Part shown: positions 1-8,879 of the stretch, one piece after another
Numbering within the stretch: the first letter of the stretch is position 1
Layout: each line of letters starts with the position of its first letter
Assembly: GCA_036939755.1 (NCBI GenBank)
Contig: JALLAZ010000376.1
Span: 1 to 16,330, forward strand
Origin: Stephanodiscus triporus
Taxonomy: Eukaryota; Bacillariophyta; Thalassiosirophyceae; Thalassiosirales; Thalassiosiraceae
Direction: 5' to 3'
DNA: 16,330 nucleotides
Made by a program: the position numbers and the translations under genes
The notes under the pieces: generated by a model
Database searches by the model: none
What the model was told of the DNA's origin: nothing
What the model saw: only the letters and a program-made list of their open reading frames with translations

Positions 1-1461
1 CGAAAGTGGGTGCGCGAGAATGATTTGTCAAGAAGGAACAAACAAGCACGCGTGAGAACACTTGCATCAGCGAAGATTCAGTCAGCAGTTCGATCTTGGT
101 TGTGTAGAAAAACCCTCCTTTTTGCTGATGTTTATGCCGTCAAGATTCAAAGGTTTTACCGGAAGTTCTTCCCTAGACTGATTATCTCCGCAACTAAGCT
201 CAAGTTTGCCTATGCTGCAGGGCTTTCGCTGGGGCACGAAAGCGCAAATGCGATCACGCTTCAGGCTGCAATTCGCGCATGGTTGTGTAGAAGAGAACTT
301 CGAGCTTTTTTTGAAGAAAAAGAGAACATTCAACTTCTAAAAGAGACTCATGCTGCAGCGATCTTAAAAGCATTTTTTCGTTCGTGTTTCCGCCAGAGAG
401 GGCTGTCTCAAAAAGAAGAGGCGACCCGCCAAGCCAAGCAAACGAGGAAGGTGATAGCTGTTCTTAAGATCCAAGCTGTCGCCCGATCATGGAGTTGCAG
501 GAGGGAAGTCTCTTTTGCTGCAATGTATGCAACAAGGATTCAGAGATGCTATAGAAAATACTGTATGTTGACAAGCGGCGCAAACGATCTGATGCTGTCA
601 TATGCGGCGGATCTGAGAAGGAGTCGTGATGCGGCAGCTGCGATTGTTATTCAAGCTTCGATTCGATCGTTGATATGTCGAAAGGAACTGTCAAAGATGA
701 GAAAGGATTTCGAATGTCAACTTCTTAAAGTGTCCAGTGCTGCAATCATGATTCAATCTATAGTAAGGTCACGGAGATGCGAAATCATGCTTCGTCGGAA
801 GAAAATATTTGCTCAAGATGCTGAGCAAAGAAAGCATACATTAGCAGCTACAATTATTCAATCATTGGCAAGATCTTGGGCACGTCGAAGAGAGCTAAGA
901 CGAATACAAGCACTCACGCGTTCGTTAGAGATCGCCAAGCACCCTTGTTTTGCAATTGTTGTGATGCAACGCTGGATTAGAGGATTTCTAATACGAGCAA
1001 AGTTGAAAGAGGCAAATCTAGCTGCCAACATTATTCAACGTTCTTGGAAAAGATACGTCACCTCGCTCAGGATGAAACTTGTCCAAATTTTTGATTCTCT
1101 GTCGGGGAGAGATATCACACATCGTATTTCTCATGTTGCTAAGACCTTACTTCCACGGGATTCTCGGAGACTGAAGCGAATCAGAGAAATTGCACCAAAC
1201 CTCCCACGTCACCACGAATGTGGTGTTTTTATTGAAGAAGTTTTGAATTCTGTAGCTGTGGTCATTCAGAGTGCAGCAAGAAAGTATCTCGCCAGACAAA
1301 TACTGATCATGCTTCATCATGAGGAGCAGGCAAAGATGACGGCTCCGGGACACATCAGATTTTCAACTGATGATGAAAATGAGAAATATATTCTTGCCCC
1401 TATTTACAAACGCGCTCAAGCCGACGCAGATGCAATACATGCAAAGTTCATTCTTTGGTGA
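1..1461 (+). CDS. Multi-IQ-motif protein (3' part, truncated by window edge)
   Basis: The reading frame is open from the first base, so the gene starts outside the window. The first possible in-frame starts here are not convincing, and 486 codons are visible before TGA. About a dozen IQ-type motifs (IQxxxRxxxxR) are seen, with core codons near 76, 145, 259, 469, 538, 649, 751, 856, 964, 1033 and 1264 and a degenerate one near 364. Each is a short basic amphipathic helix. In known families IQ motifs bind calmodulin or EF-hand light chains, often without calcium. The first eight or so are arranged as a higher-order repeat of about 130 residues carrying four motifs. No myosin motor, calponin-homology or kinase domain is visible, but such a domain could lie upstream. 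The role is probably a calmodulin-binding scaffold or cytoskeletal protein, which is inference. It is convergent with the phosphatase gene, 113 bp away. Confidence 0.8.
   Translation, partial: RKWVRENDLSRRNKQARVRTLASAKIQSAVRSWLCRKTLLFADVYAVKIQRFYRKFFPRLIISATKLKFAYAAGLSLGHESANAITLQAAIRAWLCRRELRAFFEEKENIQLLKETHAAAILKAFFRSCFRQRGLSQKEEATRQAKQTRKVIAVLKIQAVARSWSCRREVSFAAMYATRIQRCYRKYCMLTSGANDLMLSYAADLRRSRDAAAAIVIQASIRSLICRKELSKMRKDFECQLLKVSSAAIMIQSIVRSRRCEIMLRRKKIFAQDAEQRKHTLAATIIQSLARSWARRRELRRIQALTRSLEIAKHPCFAIVVMQRWIRGFLIRAKLKEANLAANIIQRSWKRYVTSLRMKLVQIFDSLSGRDITHRISHVAKTLLPRDSRRLKRIREIAPNLPRHHECGVFIEEVLNSVAVVIQSAARKYLARQILIMLHHEEQAKMTAPGHIRFSTDDENEKYILAPIYKRAQADADAIHAKFILW
76..855 (+). repeat. 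Two tandem ~390-bp coding units, four IQ motifs each
   Basis: IQ cores at 76, 145, 259 and 364 recur in the same order at 469, 538, 649 and 751, an offset of 129-131 codons, and a third unit begins at 856. Shared landmarks include RSW.CR after the first motif, a Y-A-x-x-IQR-x-YRK second motif, and an S/FAYAA.L or LSYAADL linker. The copies are clearly diverged at the protein level, so this is an older internal duplication. Confidence 0.7.
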
Positions 1462-1574
1462 TTCTTCCCATAATGATATTGGTTCATCGCACTAGACAGT
1501 ATTTGACAGCTCGGTTAAACGCGTGTGTGTATTTCTTCGCATAAATTACATTACGTGATCCTATAAACTAAACA
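1462..1574. other. Convergent intergenic region
   Basis: This 113-bp AT-rich spacer separates the stop codon of the IQ gene from that of the PP2C gene. It must hold both 3' ends. No canonical AATAAA or other clear element was seen. Confidence 0.5.
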
Positions 1575-3233
1575 TCATTCTTGCAATTCAATTCTCCTTG
1601 CGATAAATGAAATATCATCTCTGTAAACTCCTTCCTTCAACGGAGTGGCCATATTCACAAGCTTTTTCCCCACCCCGAGAAGATGGTTGGAGAACACCGC
1701 CTGCAGTTCTTCGTTGTCTCTGTCTTCTTTTCGTAAGCCCCACCCTTGCCCCCACTCGAACAATCCGTACGCGAGATGGCTCGCCACGTACTCCACCTTC
1801 CTCACGTCGAAGAGTCCATCGCTTCCCAACACAACAAATACCCTCTTTCCGACTTCGTTGTCATCGACAATGTCATTGACGGACCAAAATTCCTCCAAGT
1901 CTATCACGACAACGTCCGGATCGGGTATCACCCCCACGGCCTTCCAATCCCGATCGCCGATCGATCGACTCATCGCCAACCCGACGTCCTCGCCACGATG
2001 GAGGCCCGCATTCTCGTGAACGATCACCCTCGACCCCTCGGGGTTTCTCGGAACGTGTACGCGCCCTCCGTGCTCCTCGATGCGCGATTTCTCGAGGGGC
2101 AAATGTGGCTTGTGCCTGGTGTTCTGATAGTGGATGGCGACCGTCCCCTGGAGGTACAACTGCTGCTCTTCGTTGCCGGATGCGTCGGCCCTGCCGTCGC
2201 GAGATTTCATTATGTAAGCCTTGTTGCTGCCGGTCAAATATTTATCGTAATAGTCGGGGGGTCGGTAAATGCAAATGAAGGCGGTGCTGTCCCCGGTATT
2301 GGCCATGTACAATCGTTGGCCGATGCGCAACGCGATCGACGCCGTGCTCCCGCCGTCATTGATCGTCACCAACCTGTCGACCTCCTTGAATACCTCCACG
2401 ATCATGTCCTTCGTGATCGATTTTTCCTTGTCATCTTCGTACTTGTTCGCCATCATCTTAGACGCGAGACGCGCGGGGATCTCCTCGGACGCGAACTTTG
2501 AAACCTTGTGGCCGTTGTCGCCGTGCCCGTCGAAGATGCCCACGAAGAAATCGTCTTGCGGGTCGTTGATCGCGCTGATTATATCGCTCTTCGACCTTTG
2601 ATACATGCTGTACAGGTAGGAGGGCATCAGCACGACCCGGTCCTGATTCACCGGCGCCGGCTTCACGCGATTGCTCCTGTGGGTGATCATTATATGACTC
2701 GTGGAAGCGAGCGAGGGATAATAATAGGAAGTTCGCGCGTCGCTGCTATTCAGCTGGGTGATTTCCAGTGGAAGGAGAGGGCACCCGAAATACATGTATC
2801 TGCATTTTGATACTTCCAGCTTCGAAATTGTTTGCTTCTTCGTGTTTCGTGCTAGTTGTTGTTGCCCCCCCCCCTGCTGCTTGATAACGCGAGGCGAACC
2901 CTGTTGTTGTTGCTGCTGCTGTTGCTGCTGATGCTGCTGCTGCTGCTGGCTCCGAAGAGGCTTCCGATCGGGCCCGAATTTGCTCTTTTCACGCTGCCCC
3001 GTTTGCTCCCAAAACGGTGTATGGTCGTCGTTCGGATGATGAAAGTGTGCCGTATTTATCAGGGCGACCGTAGTAACGACCACCAAGACGAAGAGCAAGG
3101 ACAGCCCGAGTATCACACGGTTTTGCAGCTGGATAAGTCGCCGAAGGTCCGCCACGTGTTTTTGCATCTGCGGATTCGCGGACATCGTCGTCTTTGTCGC
3201 GCCCCCTCCATTCAGGAGCATTGCGCCATCCAT
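1575..3233 (-). CDS. PP2C (PPM) family serine/threonine phosphatase, membrane-anchored
   Basis: This is a 552-residue protein without introns. PPM phosphatases remove phosphate from Ser/Thr using two Mn/Mg ions. The ordered family motifs are all present: NQDR near residue 196, FDGHGD (234-239), GGSTAS (294-299), ANTGDS (311-316), RHKPHLPLEKSRIEEHGG (373-390), AMSRSIGDRDWK (420-431), GSDGLFDV (470-477) and YRDDISFIA (537-545). The metal-binding Asp residues are therefore intact and activity is expected. Residues 40-59 are one strongly hydrophobic helix preceded by basic residues and followed by His and Asp residues, which suggests a signal anchor. A polyQ tract and a Gln/Gly-rich linker (96-126) separate it from the catalytic domain. 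I chose ATG at 3233. The frame extends upstream only to a TTG at 3278, an implausible start in a eukaryote. A second ATG lies four codons in. Confidence 0.9.
   Translation of the reverse strand: MDGAMLLNGGGATKTTMSANPQMQKHVADLRRLIQLQNRVILGLSLLFVLVVVTTVALINTAHFHHPNDDHTPFWEQTGQREKSKFGPDRKPLRSQQQQQHQQQQQQQQQQGSPRVIKQQGGGQQQLARNTKKQTISKLEVSKCRYMYFGCPLLPLEITQLNSSDARTSYYYPSLASTSHIMITHRSNRVKPAPVNQDRVVLMPSYLYSMYQRSKSDIISAINDPQDDFFVGIFDGHGDNGHKVSKFASEEIPARLASKMMANKYEDDKEKSITKDMIVEVFKEVDRLVTINDGGSTASIALRIGQRLYMANTGDSTAFICIYRPPDYYDKYLTGSNKAYIMKSRDGRADASGNEEQQLYLQGTVAIHYQNTRHKPHLPLEKSRIEEHGGRVHVPRNPEGSRVIVHENAGLHRGEDVGLAMSRSIGDRDWKAVGVIPDPDVVVIDLEEFWSVNDIVDDNEVGKRVFVVLGSDGLFDVRKVEYVASHLAYGLFEWGQGWGLRKEDRDNEELQAVFSNHLLGVGKKLVNMATPLKEGVYRDDISFIARRIELQE
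2901..2948 (-). repeat. CAG/CAA polyglutamine microsatellite in the PP2C gene
   Basis: Sixteen codons encode five Gln, one His and ten Gln, using mixed CAG and CAA with a CAT interruption. The tract lies in the linker between the membrane anchor and the catalytic domain. A shorter Gln/Gly stretch follows at roughly 2855-2885, including a run of C on the plus strand. Such tracts are length-variable. Confidence 0.9.
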
Positions 3234-3283
3234 GGACACACAAAACAACAGGAATATAATTGTGCGTGAAGAAAGCAACGCAT
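3212..3283 (-). promoter_or_regulatory. Possible upstream ORF overlapping the PP2C start
   Basis: An ATG at 3283-3281 opens a 23-codon frame that ends with TGA at 3214-3212. It overlaps the proposed PP2C ATG (3233) in another frame. It would dampen translation only if transcripts begin upstream of 3283, which the sequence does not show. Confidence 0.25.
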
Positions 3284-3481
3284 TTTGGGAGGCCGTGGTT
3301 GGGGGTTGGGGGTTGGCAGTCGGGAGTCAGCGTTGATGGGACTTTCTGGTCGTTTCGGATGGGAATCCACAAAACGTATCGTACTCCCAGGTACGTACTT
3401 AACTAAGTCCGAAGGGTAAGTATCTACAAGAACCGTTTACGCGCTGTCGTGTTTCCTTTTCACACCCCAACAAATAAAACC
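3234..3481. promoter_or_regulatory. Divergent promoter region, PP2C / DENN gene
   Basis: This 248-bp region lies between two divergent start codons and should hold both promoters and 5' UTRs. It includes a pyrimidine/GTTGGGGGTTGG-type stretch (about 3296-3318), a GGTACGTACTTAAC segment near 3390, and GTAAGTATCTAC at 3416-3427. The last is repeated exactly in the other divergent spacer. No TATA box is evident. The DENN ATG at 3482 has strong start context (AAAACCATGG). Confidence 0.45.
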
Positions 3482-6400
3482 ATGGCCAACCTCGCCCCGA
3501 AGGCATCCAGCTTGGACGAAGTCGACGAGGAGCCGTACCTCGGCGACGCGTTCGCCCCGATAGGGCTGAGCGGCAGCATCAGTCCCACCGGCTCGATGAA
3601 CGTCAACGTCAACGGCAGCGGATCCCGCTCGCCAATGACGCTGCCGCCGGCGTCGTCGTCGTCGTCGACGCGATCGCGAGCGTCGAGTCGCGACTTTCAA
3701 CTTTCGGAGATCCTCCCGCCAGGCGCGGCGTCGGCGTCGGCCGCCGGCGGCTCGGCCGACACCCGCCGACGCATCACCAGGCTCTCGAAGGCGCGCGAGC
3801 GGGAGAAGAGCGCCACCGCGCGACTCGTGGAGTACTTCTGCGTCGTTAGCTCCGTCCCGCGCGATGACGGCGACGACGATGGCGATGGCGATGGCGGCGG
3901 CGATGGCAACGTCGGGCATCCGTCGTCGTCGTCTTATTCTTCTTCTTCTTCTTCTTCGACGACGACGACGACGCCCAGGAGGAGCGTGGCGAGGGTGGCG
4001 CCGACGTCGCTCACGCCCCACGCGGGAGGGACGGGGAGGACGACCGGGACGGCGGACGGCGGGGATGTCGCCGCGGGGGGGAGGCCGCCGCTCGACGGGT
4101 CGGAATTCCGACCGGCCGTCACGTCGCGATATCCCCTGGAGGACCACGAGGGGAATCCGCTGAATCACGACGGGGTCATCGCGTTCTGCTATCCGTCGGG
4201 GAAGATGCCGATAATCGCGTGCGGCGTAGGAGGAGGAGGAGGAGGAGGAGGAGGCGCAAGGAACGACGACGACAAAGAGACGGGAAACACCATGCCGAAG
4301 GTTCACTACTTCGTCACCACCAGCGAGAGCGGGCAGAAGATGTACGGCACGTGTCTCAAGGTGTGGGAGGGACACGAGGTCACGCTGGTGGAGGATCGTC
4401 ATCGTCGCGACGGCGGGGGGGAGGTGGGCGCGACGAAGACGACGACGACGACTACGACGACGACGCGGGTGATCTACCTCCCCAAGTGCCTCGTCATACT
4501 CTCGCAGCATCCGTACCTCGTGGCGTTCCGGGAATATCTCACGCAGCTCCATCGCATGTCGAAAATGGCCCCGCCGGACGGCATCGACGACGACGATGGC
4601 GAGGAGATGGGAGGACGGGAAGGAGGAGGAGGACGCGGCGGCGGGGGCGGCAGGATCGTCACGAGGACGGTCAAGTCCTCCGGGAAGATCATGAGGCAGG
4701 TCCTCACGTTGCCGATCGAGAGGTACATCGCCAACTTCTGCTCGGAGCTGCCCGCTCCGCCGCCCGGGTCCTTCCAGGTCCAGACGACGATACTCGATTC
4801 GGTCATATCGATATGGAGTCCGCCGCACAACATGCCCATCGCTTGGGTGTCCCTCCCGTTCGCGCACCTCTTCCAGTGTCTCGACGTCGAGAACGTCCTT
4901 AGGGTGTGGACGGCGCTTGCGCTCGAGAGGCAGGTCCTCGTGACATCGACGCAGCTTTCGCTATTGACGACGTGCTGCGAGATACTGCTCAGCCTCCTCT
5001 TTCCGCTGAAGTGGAGTCACGCGTACATACCCGTCCTCCCACATTTCCTCGTGCCGATATTGTCGGCCCCGATGCCCTTCCTCTGCGGCATCGACAAGCG
5101 TCATCTCTCCGAGGCAATGGGCGACCTCGCCGACGAGTGCATAGTCGTCGATTTGGACAAGAACGTCGTTAGTCCGGGCGTCGGCACGAAGCCGCTCCCG
5201 GCGCTGCCGAGGCACGTTTACCAGCGACTGAGGGCGAGGGTCGAGTCGAGCGCCGGACGCGTGCATCGCGAGGTGCGATCGCTGCGTATGGAGGACGACG
5301 CGTCCGAGATGGGGATACACCTGCCGCCCGAATTGAAAGACACGGCCGACGCCATGTGGGAGAGTCGACTTAGCCTCTTCGACGAGGCGTTCATGCTGAC
5401 GTTCACCCCCGAGGAGAGGCGGAAGAATTGGCTCAACGGGGACGACGGCTCGGGCGGCGCCAACGATCCCGTGCTAATGACGTTCTTCGAACGGCAGAAC
5501 CTGCGCGCGCAGAGCTCGTGGGACGCACTCCAAGAAGCATTCATCGACACCTACTGCTTCCTATTGCAGAAGTACCGCAAGTTCCTCGTCTTCCCCTCGA
5601 AGCACAACGAGGGCGCGTACGGCGGCGCCGGCTTCCGATCGCAGGAGTTCCTGGCGGCGCAGAGACTGGACGTCAAGGATTTCCTTGAGGAGCTCGTTGG
5701 GAGTCAGATGTTCGATGACTTCGTGACCAAGCGGCTGTACGGGAGCGGCGAGGCCGACATATCGTTCTTCGACGGCGCCGTGGATCGATATGTCAGGAAC
5801 AACGGTCTGGTCGCGAACGTCAGCGGGTTGATGCGCCAGACCAGCGGCGGGGGGGTAGGGATAGGGGGAGGAGGAGGGACGTCCTCGGGCGCCCGGGACA
5901 CGCCCCCGATCAATGGCCTGCGCAAGATGTTCGGCGGGGGGCGGGGGGGCGGGGTCGGAGGACCGTCGACGTCGAACGCGACCGAGAGGGATCCGCCGTT
6001 GCTCCAGAGCGCGCGCGTCAAGCGCGAGCTGAAGACGATAGTCCCCCCCGAGCCGGGGGGTCTGGACCTGCCCGACGCGATCGCGGAGGTGGGCGTAGGA
6101 AACGGCGTGATGGTCCTAGTCGTCACCAAGAGGGAGGACTCGGAACACAACGACGACGACGATGTTTCCATCGCGTCCTCGAGCACCGCGGCGTCCGCCG
6201 CCAAGCAGACGGGTCGGGTCTATTATCATTACCCCACGTTCCCGGAAAGGTTGGATCCCAAGCTCTTCGGCACGCCGCGGGGGATGTCGTCGGCCGTCAG
6301 GGCCGAGTACGATCGACAGCGCGAGAACGTGGGCAAGTTTCGGCGCTCGGTATCGTCGGGGGTGGAAGATGCGGCCGACGGCGCGGGGGGCGCCTCGTCC

Positions 6401-7971
6401 GCGAGGAGCGCAGCGGTGACCGGACAGAAGGGTCCCGTGGTGAGTACTCACGCCGATACGTGATGGTTTCGCTGCATTGCTTTTCCGGGTGCGAATCCTT
6501 ATGTATCTTGTTTCCTCAGGAAAAACCCGCAACATCGGAGGTCACCACCTTCACCGTCTTTTTCATGACATTCACGGCCGTTGTGGGGAAAGACTTGATG
6601 GCGGTCGACAATGATTCGCTCGATCAGCTCGATAGCAAGTCTATCATTTCCACCTACAAGAAGGAGCGGGCGCATCAGGAGGAAGAGGTGGACAATATAG
6701 CCCATCTGGTTGATGAGATAGTCATGGATGCGGACTTGCCTCAAACTCCGACGAAGCAGGAACGCCGCCTCAAACAATCTAACGGCAAGGGGATGGCGAA
6801 TACGACTAATAAGTCACCCGCGCGGAATCGATTTAACGACAAGCTGTCGACGCTCAAAATCATGGAGGCCAAGGAAACGGCCAAGGCCGAGCTCGTTATC
6901 GCGTTCGAAATGCTGAATATGATGAAGGAGCGTGGGCTACGCGCGGATCCCGAGGCGTACCAATGTCTCATCGACGCGTGTGGCCGATGCGGTGATACGG
7001 ACCGTGCCACGCAGCTCCTCGTGAGAATGCACGAGGATGGGATCGTCGCAGATGGCGTGGTTTATTCGTCGCTTGTATCCGCGTTCTCTGCCGAGAATGC
7101 TTGGAAGCAGGCGTCGGGAGAAGTTCGCGAGGAGTTGCCGGGTGAGTTATTGCGCACACATTAATGTTTTCCCTTTTCCCTTGCGCGTTCTTATGTGAAT
7201 GACAACATATCTCGGCCTCTAGATTGGGCGAACGGAGCTTCCATGGACATGGACTGGAACACGCTGAAGGTCCAAAAGCGATCCTACATAGATATAGTGA
7301 AAGAAAAGATCGGTGCAGCAGATGAAAGCGGTGATAACCCGGTTGGCCTGCGCAATACGTTCAAGCGCATTGTCAACCGCAACAAACCCAACCAGAATAA
7401 GGACGCATCGTACAACAACAATAAGAACAAAAATAATGGGTACACCCAACAGTTCGTGACTGATCAGGTCCTCCGACAGATTGTGTTGGGAGAAAATTTA
7501 CTTGAGGTTGTATATCCCGATATTTCGATCGATACCGATAATGAATTTTGCCCCCGATGTAACTATTATCTGAGCGATGACGATGTCGTGGCTGGCTGGG
7601 ACGCTGGCAACTCCCAAGAGTACAAAACAGAATGCCCAAATTGTCTAACGAAGTTCGTGCCCCACTTTTGCGTCCAGAGCACACTGCCGAGCTTCGTGGG
7701 ATCCCGCGGCCCATCGTCGGCGCTGTTCTGCGAACGTCTCTCTCCGTGGGTACTCAAGAAGGAATTGCGCAGCGTCCTTTCGGGAGGTATTGAGGACCTG
7801 CTTAGCCCGGAATGGAGGGAGGAATCTAAGAATGCCGTGCTTTGGTGGAATTTGATCCTTTCGTTCATGCGGTATCGATTCCCGTTCACATTCCTGCTCC
7901 AGGGTAGCTTTAGCTCGTCTCTCATTGCACCCACTCCGGATGATGCCGACAGCGATAAACCATGTCTATAA
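3482..7971 (+). CDS. DENND4-like Rab exchange factor: DENN module, PPR segment, zinc ribbon (3 exons)
   Basis: Exons are 3482-6439, 6520-7141 and 7223-7971, giving 1442 residues. The joins keep frame (phases 0 and 1) and use GTGAGT donors with CAG and TAG acceptors. DENN proteins catalyse GDP release from Rab GTPases. The uDENN region (about 115-295) begins at VEYFCVVSS and is split by Ser, Thr, Asp/Gly and Gly runs. cDENN (about 330-560) contains the hallmark ALALERQVLVTS, a hydrophobic SLLFPLKWSHAYIPVLP stretch and FLCGI. dDENN (about 680-755) contains EAFIDTYCFLLQKYRKFLVF and MFDDFV. Exon 2 encodes a PPR-type helical segment (about 1110-1180; AYQCLIDACGRCGDTDRA, VVYSSLVSAFS). Exon 3 carries CxxC pairs at 1303/1306 and 1331/1334 around an AGW motif. 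As I recall the family, DENN plus PPR plus this C-terminal CxxC/AGW segment typifies DENND4, which acts on Rab10. The MABP domain of animal DENND4 is not seen. The first ATG fits Kozak rules; the only upstream extension begins at GTG. Confidence 0.85.
3868..3974 (+). repeat. Trinucleotide low-complexity tract (Asp/Gly, then Ser, then Thr) in uDENN
   Basis: GAC/GAT/GGC repeats are followed by TCG/TCT serine codons and ACG threonine codons. They form an insertion between VEYFCVVSS and the conserved YPLEDHEGNPL part of the uDENN domain. The reading frame is kept. Similar tracts lie at 3651-3667 (Ser) and 4437-4465 (Thr). Confidence 0.8.
4229..4255 (+). repeat. Polyglycine (GGA)n tract in the DENN gene
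   Basis: Nine consecutive glycine codons, mostly GGA, separate PSGKMPIIACGV from the next conserved uDENN strand (MPKVHYFVTT). A further Gly-rich run lies near 4619-4652, before the cDENN core. Confidence 0.8.
6440..6519 (+). other. Intron 1 of the DENN gene (80 bp, phase 0)
   Basis: The donor is GTGAGT, after ...GGTCCCGTG. The acceptor is TTTCCTCAG, before GAAAAACCC. Reading straight through hits TGA at 6461-6463, whereas splicing joins two long open frames without a shift. Confidence 0.85.
7142..7222 (+). other. Intron 2 of the DENN gene (81 bp, phase 1)
   Basis: The donor is GTGAGT after GAGTTGCCGG and the acceptor is GGCCTCTAG before ATTGGGCG. The split codon G|AT gives Asp, and the frame continues as DWANGAS. 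Reading through hits a stop at 7162-7164. Confidence 0.85.
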
Positions 7972-8066
7972 CTGCTCTAATGTGCAAAAAATTATAACTG
8001 GTTTGAATCTGATTTAAACGCATGGCAGGCTAAATGTTGATAAGTAGGGAAAAGGTCAACTAGCTC
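7972..8066. other. Convergent intergenic region
   Basis: A 95-bp AT-rich spacer between two stop codons, expected to hold both 3' ends. No distinct element was seen. Confidence 0.5.
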
Positions 8067-8636
8067 TTATTTTCCTGCGTCTCTTATCGATTCTTCGGCT
8101 GAAGAGCTATCGCCAGTCACTTCGACGTTGGTATTTCCGTCCCCCCCCCCGAACAACTTCCTGAATCCCATGAGGACCTTCCTTTTCCCGAGCCTCGCCA
8201 TCCGATATAGGAATAATAACGGAAAAACTACTATGTCCGTTGCGAATTTCACAAGCAGCACGATCGTGAGTTTGAATAAGAGGGTTGGAATTAGCGTCAG
8301 TGCGAAGCCATTATTCCCCCTCGATTCGTCCTTTTCTTTCGATGCGACCGTCGATTTCAGCAGACGGTCGGCCGTGGCGTCCGCTGCGTCGCTGGCGTTG
8401 CCTAGCGCGGCGACCGAGATTTTATCCTCCCCCGACGAGCTGTCATCATCGGTCATGCGAGGGATGATATGACGCGATCGTTCATCGCCAAAAAGGAAAG
8501 ACCGATGCCCCGAATGATGCTGTTTTTTAGGGGTTGTCGGCGCCGAAGCGATGATGGTGGATTTATGAGAAGAAAAGCACGACGATCTTTCGAAAGAGCC
8601 AAGGACCAATGCGATTGTCGAGAGCGACCTTATCAT
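8067..8636 (-). CDS. Small membrane protein of unknown function
   Basis: A 189-residue single-exon protein starting at ATG 8636. I do not recognise a family. The N-terminus (MIRSLSTIALVLGSF) looks like a weak signal peptide. It is followed by a Ser/Thr/Lys-rich stretch that could be a transit-like segment (Cys20-Phe21 might mark the boundary), then an acidic, Ala-rich region (62-105). Residues 111-146 are very hydrophobic and could be one long or two short membrane helices, broken by a Lys at 122 and a Lys-Phe-Ala-Thr-Asp stretch (130-134). They are followed by a basic segment with MARLGKRKVL and GFRKLFGGG, and an acidic Ser-rich tail. A plastid- or endomembrane-localised protein is plausible but unproven. 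It converges with the DENN gene and diverges from the twin-SAM gene. Confidence 0.65.
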   Translation of the reverse strand: MIRSLSTIALVLGSFERSSCFSSHKSTIIASAPTTPKKQHHSGHRSFLFGDERSRHIIPRMTDDDSSSGEDKISVAALGNASDAADATADRLLKSTVASKEKDESRGNNGFALTLIPTLLFKLTIVLLVKFATDIVVFPLLFLYRMARLGKRKVLMGFRKLFGGGDGNTNVEVTGDSSSAEESIRDAGK

Positions 8637-8879
8637 GATTGGAAGATGTTGGGGTGCATGCAGCGTCGGTCAGAAATAAATGCGGGTTGGTTGTGTATTA
8701 TTTTTTGTCAGACGCCTTAATTTCACCTAAGTAAGTATCTACCGATCGTACTCTAGAGAGTGTGTACTCCTCTAGGTAGGTAGATATCTTAATCGTTTAG
8801 GTAAAAATGTACCATAGTTGAAGCTTCTACTTTTGGTCCGCGGCGATCGCTTCTTCCCTGGGGATAGTCACAATCCACC
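8637..8879. promoter_or_regulatory. Divergent promoter region, membrane protein / twin-SAM gene
   Basis: This 243-bp spacer lies between divergent ATGs. Positions 8725-8812 are dense in TAGGTA/TACCTA-like words: CACCTAAGTAAGTATCTACC, then CTCTAGAGAGTG, then CTAGGTAGGTAGATATC and GTTTAGGTAAAA. Together these make an imperfect inverted repeat. GTAAGTATCTAC at 8731-8742 is identical to 3416-3427 in the other divergent spacer. The downstream gene has a good start context (CACCATGG). Confidence 0.45.

Noticed and set aside
1..1461. Assignment as a myosin heavy-chain neck or ASPM orthologue
   Set aside because: Only IQ motifs are visible, with irregular spacing. No motor or calponin-homology domain lies in the window to support either name.
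1746..2501. 251-codon plus-strand frame opposite the PP2C gene
   Set aside because: It is antisense to the catalytic core and has no recognisable motif. The minus strand carries the complete PP2C motif series.
3437..4867. 476-codon Arg-rich frame on the minus strand opposite the DENN gene
   Set aside because: It mirrors GC-rich, GAC/GTC-repeat codons of the DENN exon, has Arg/His low complexity and no domain, while the plus strand has clear DENN motifs.
6488..6498. tRNA B-box-like GGTGCGAATCC
   Set aside because: It lies in a spliced 80-bp intron, and no A box, acceptor stem or cloverleaf can be drawn around it.
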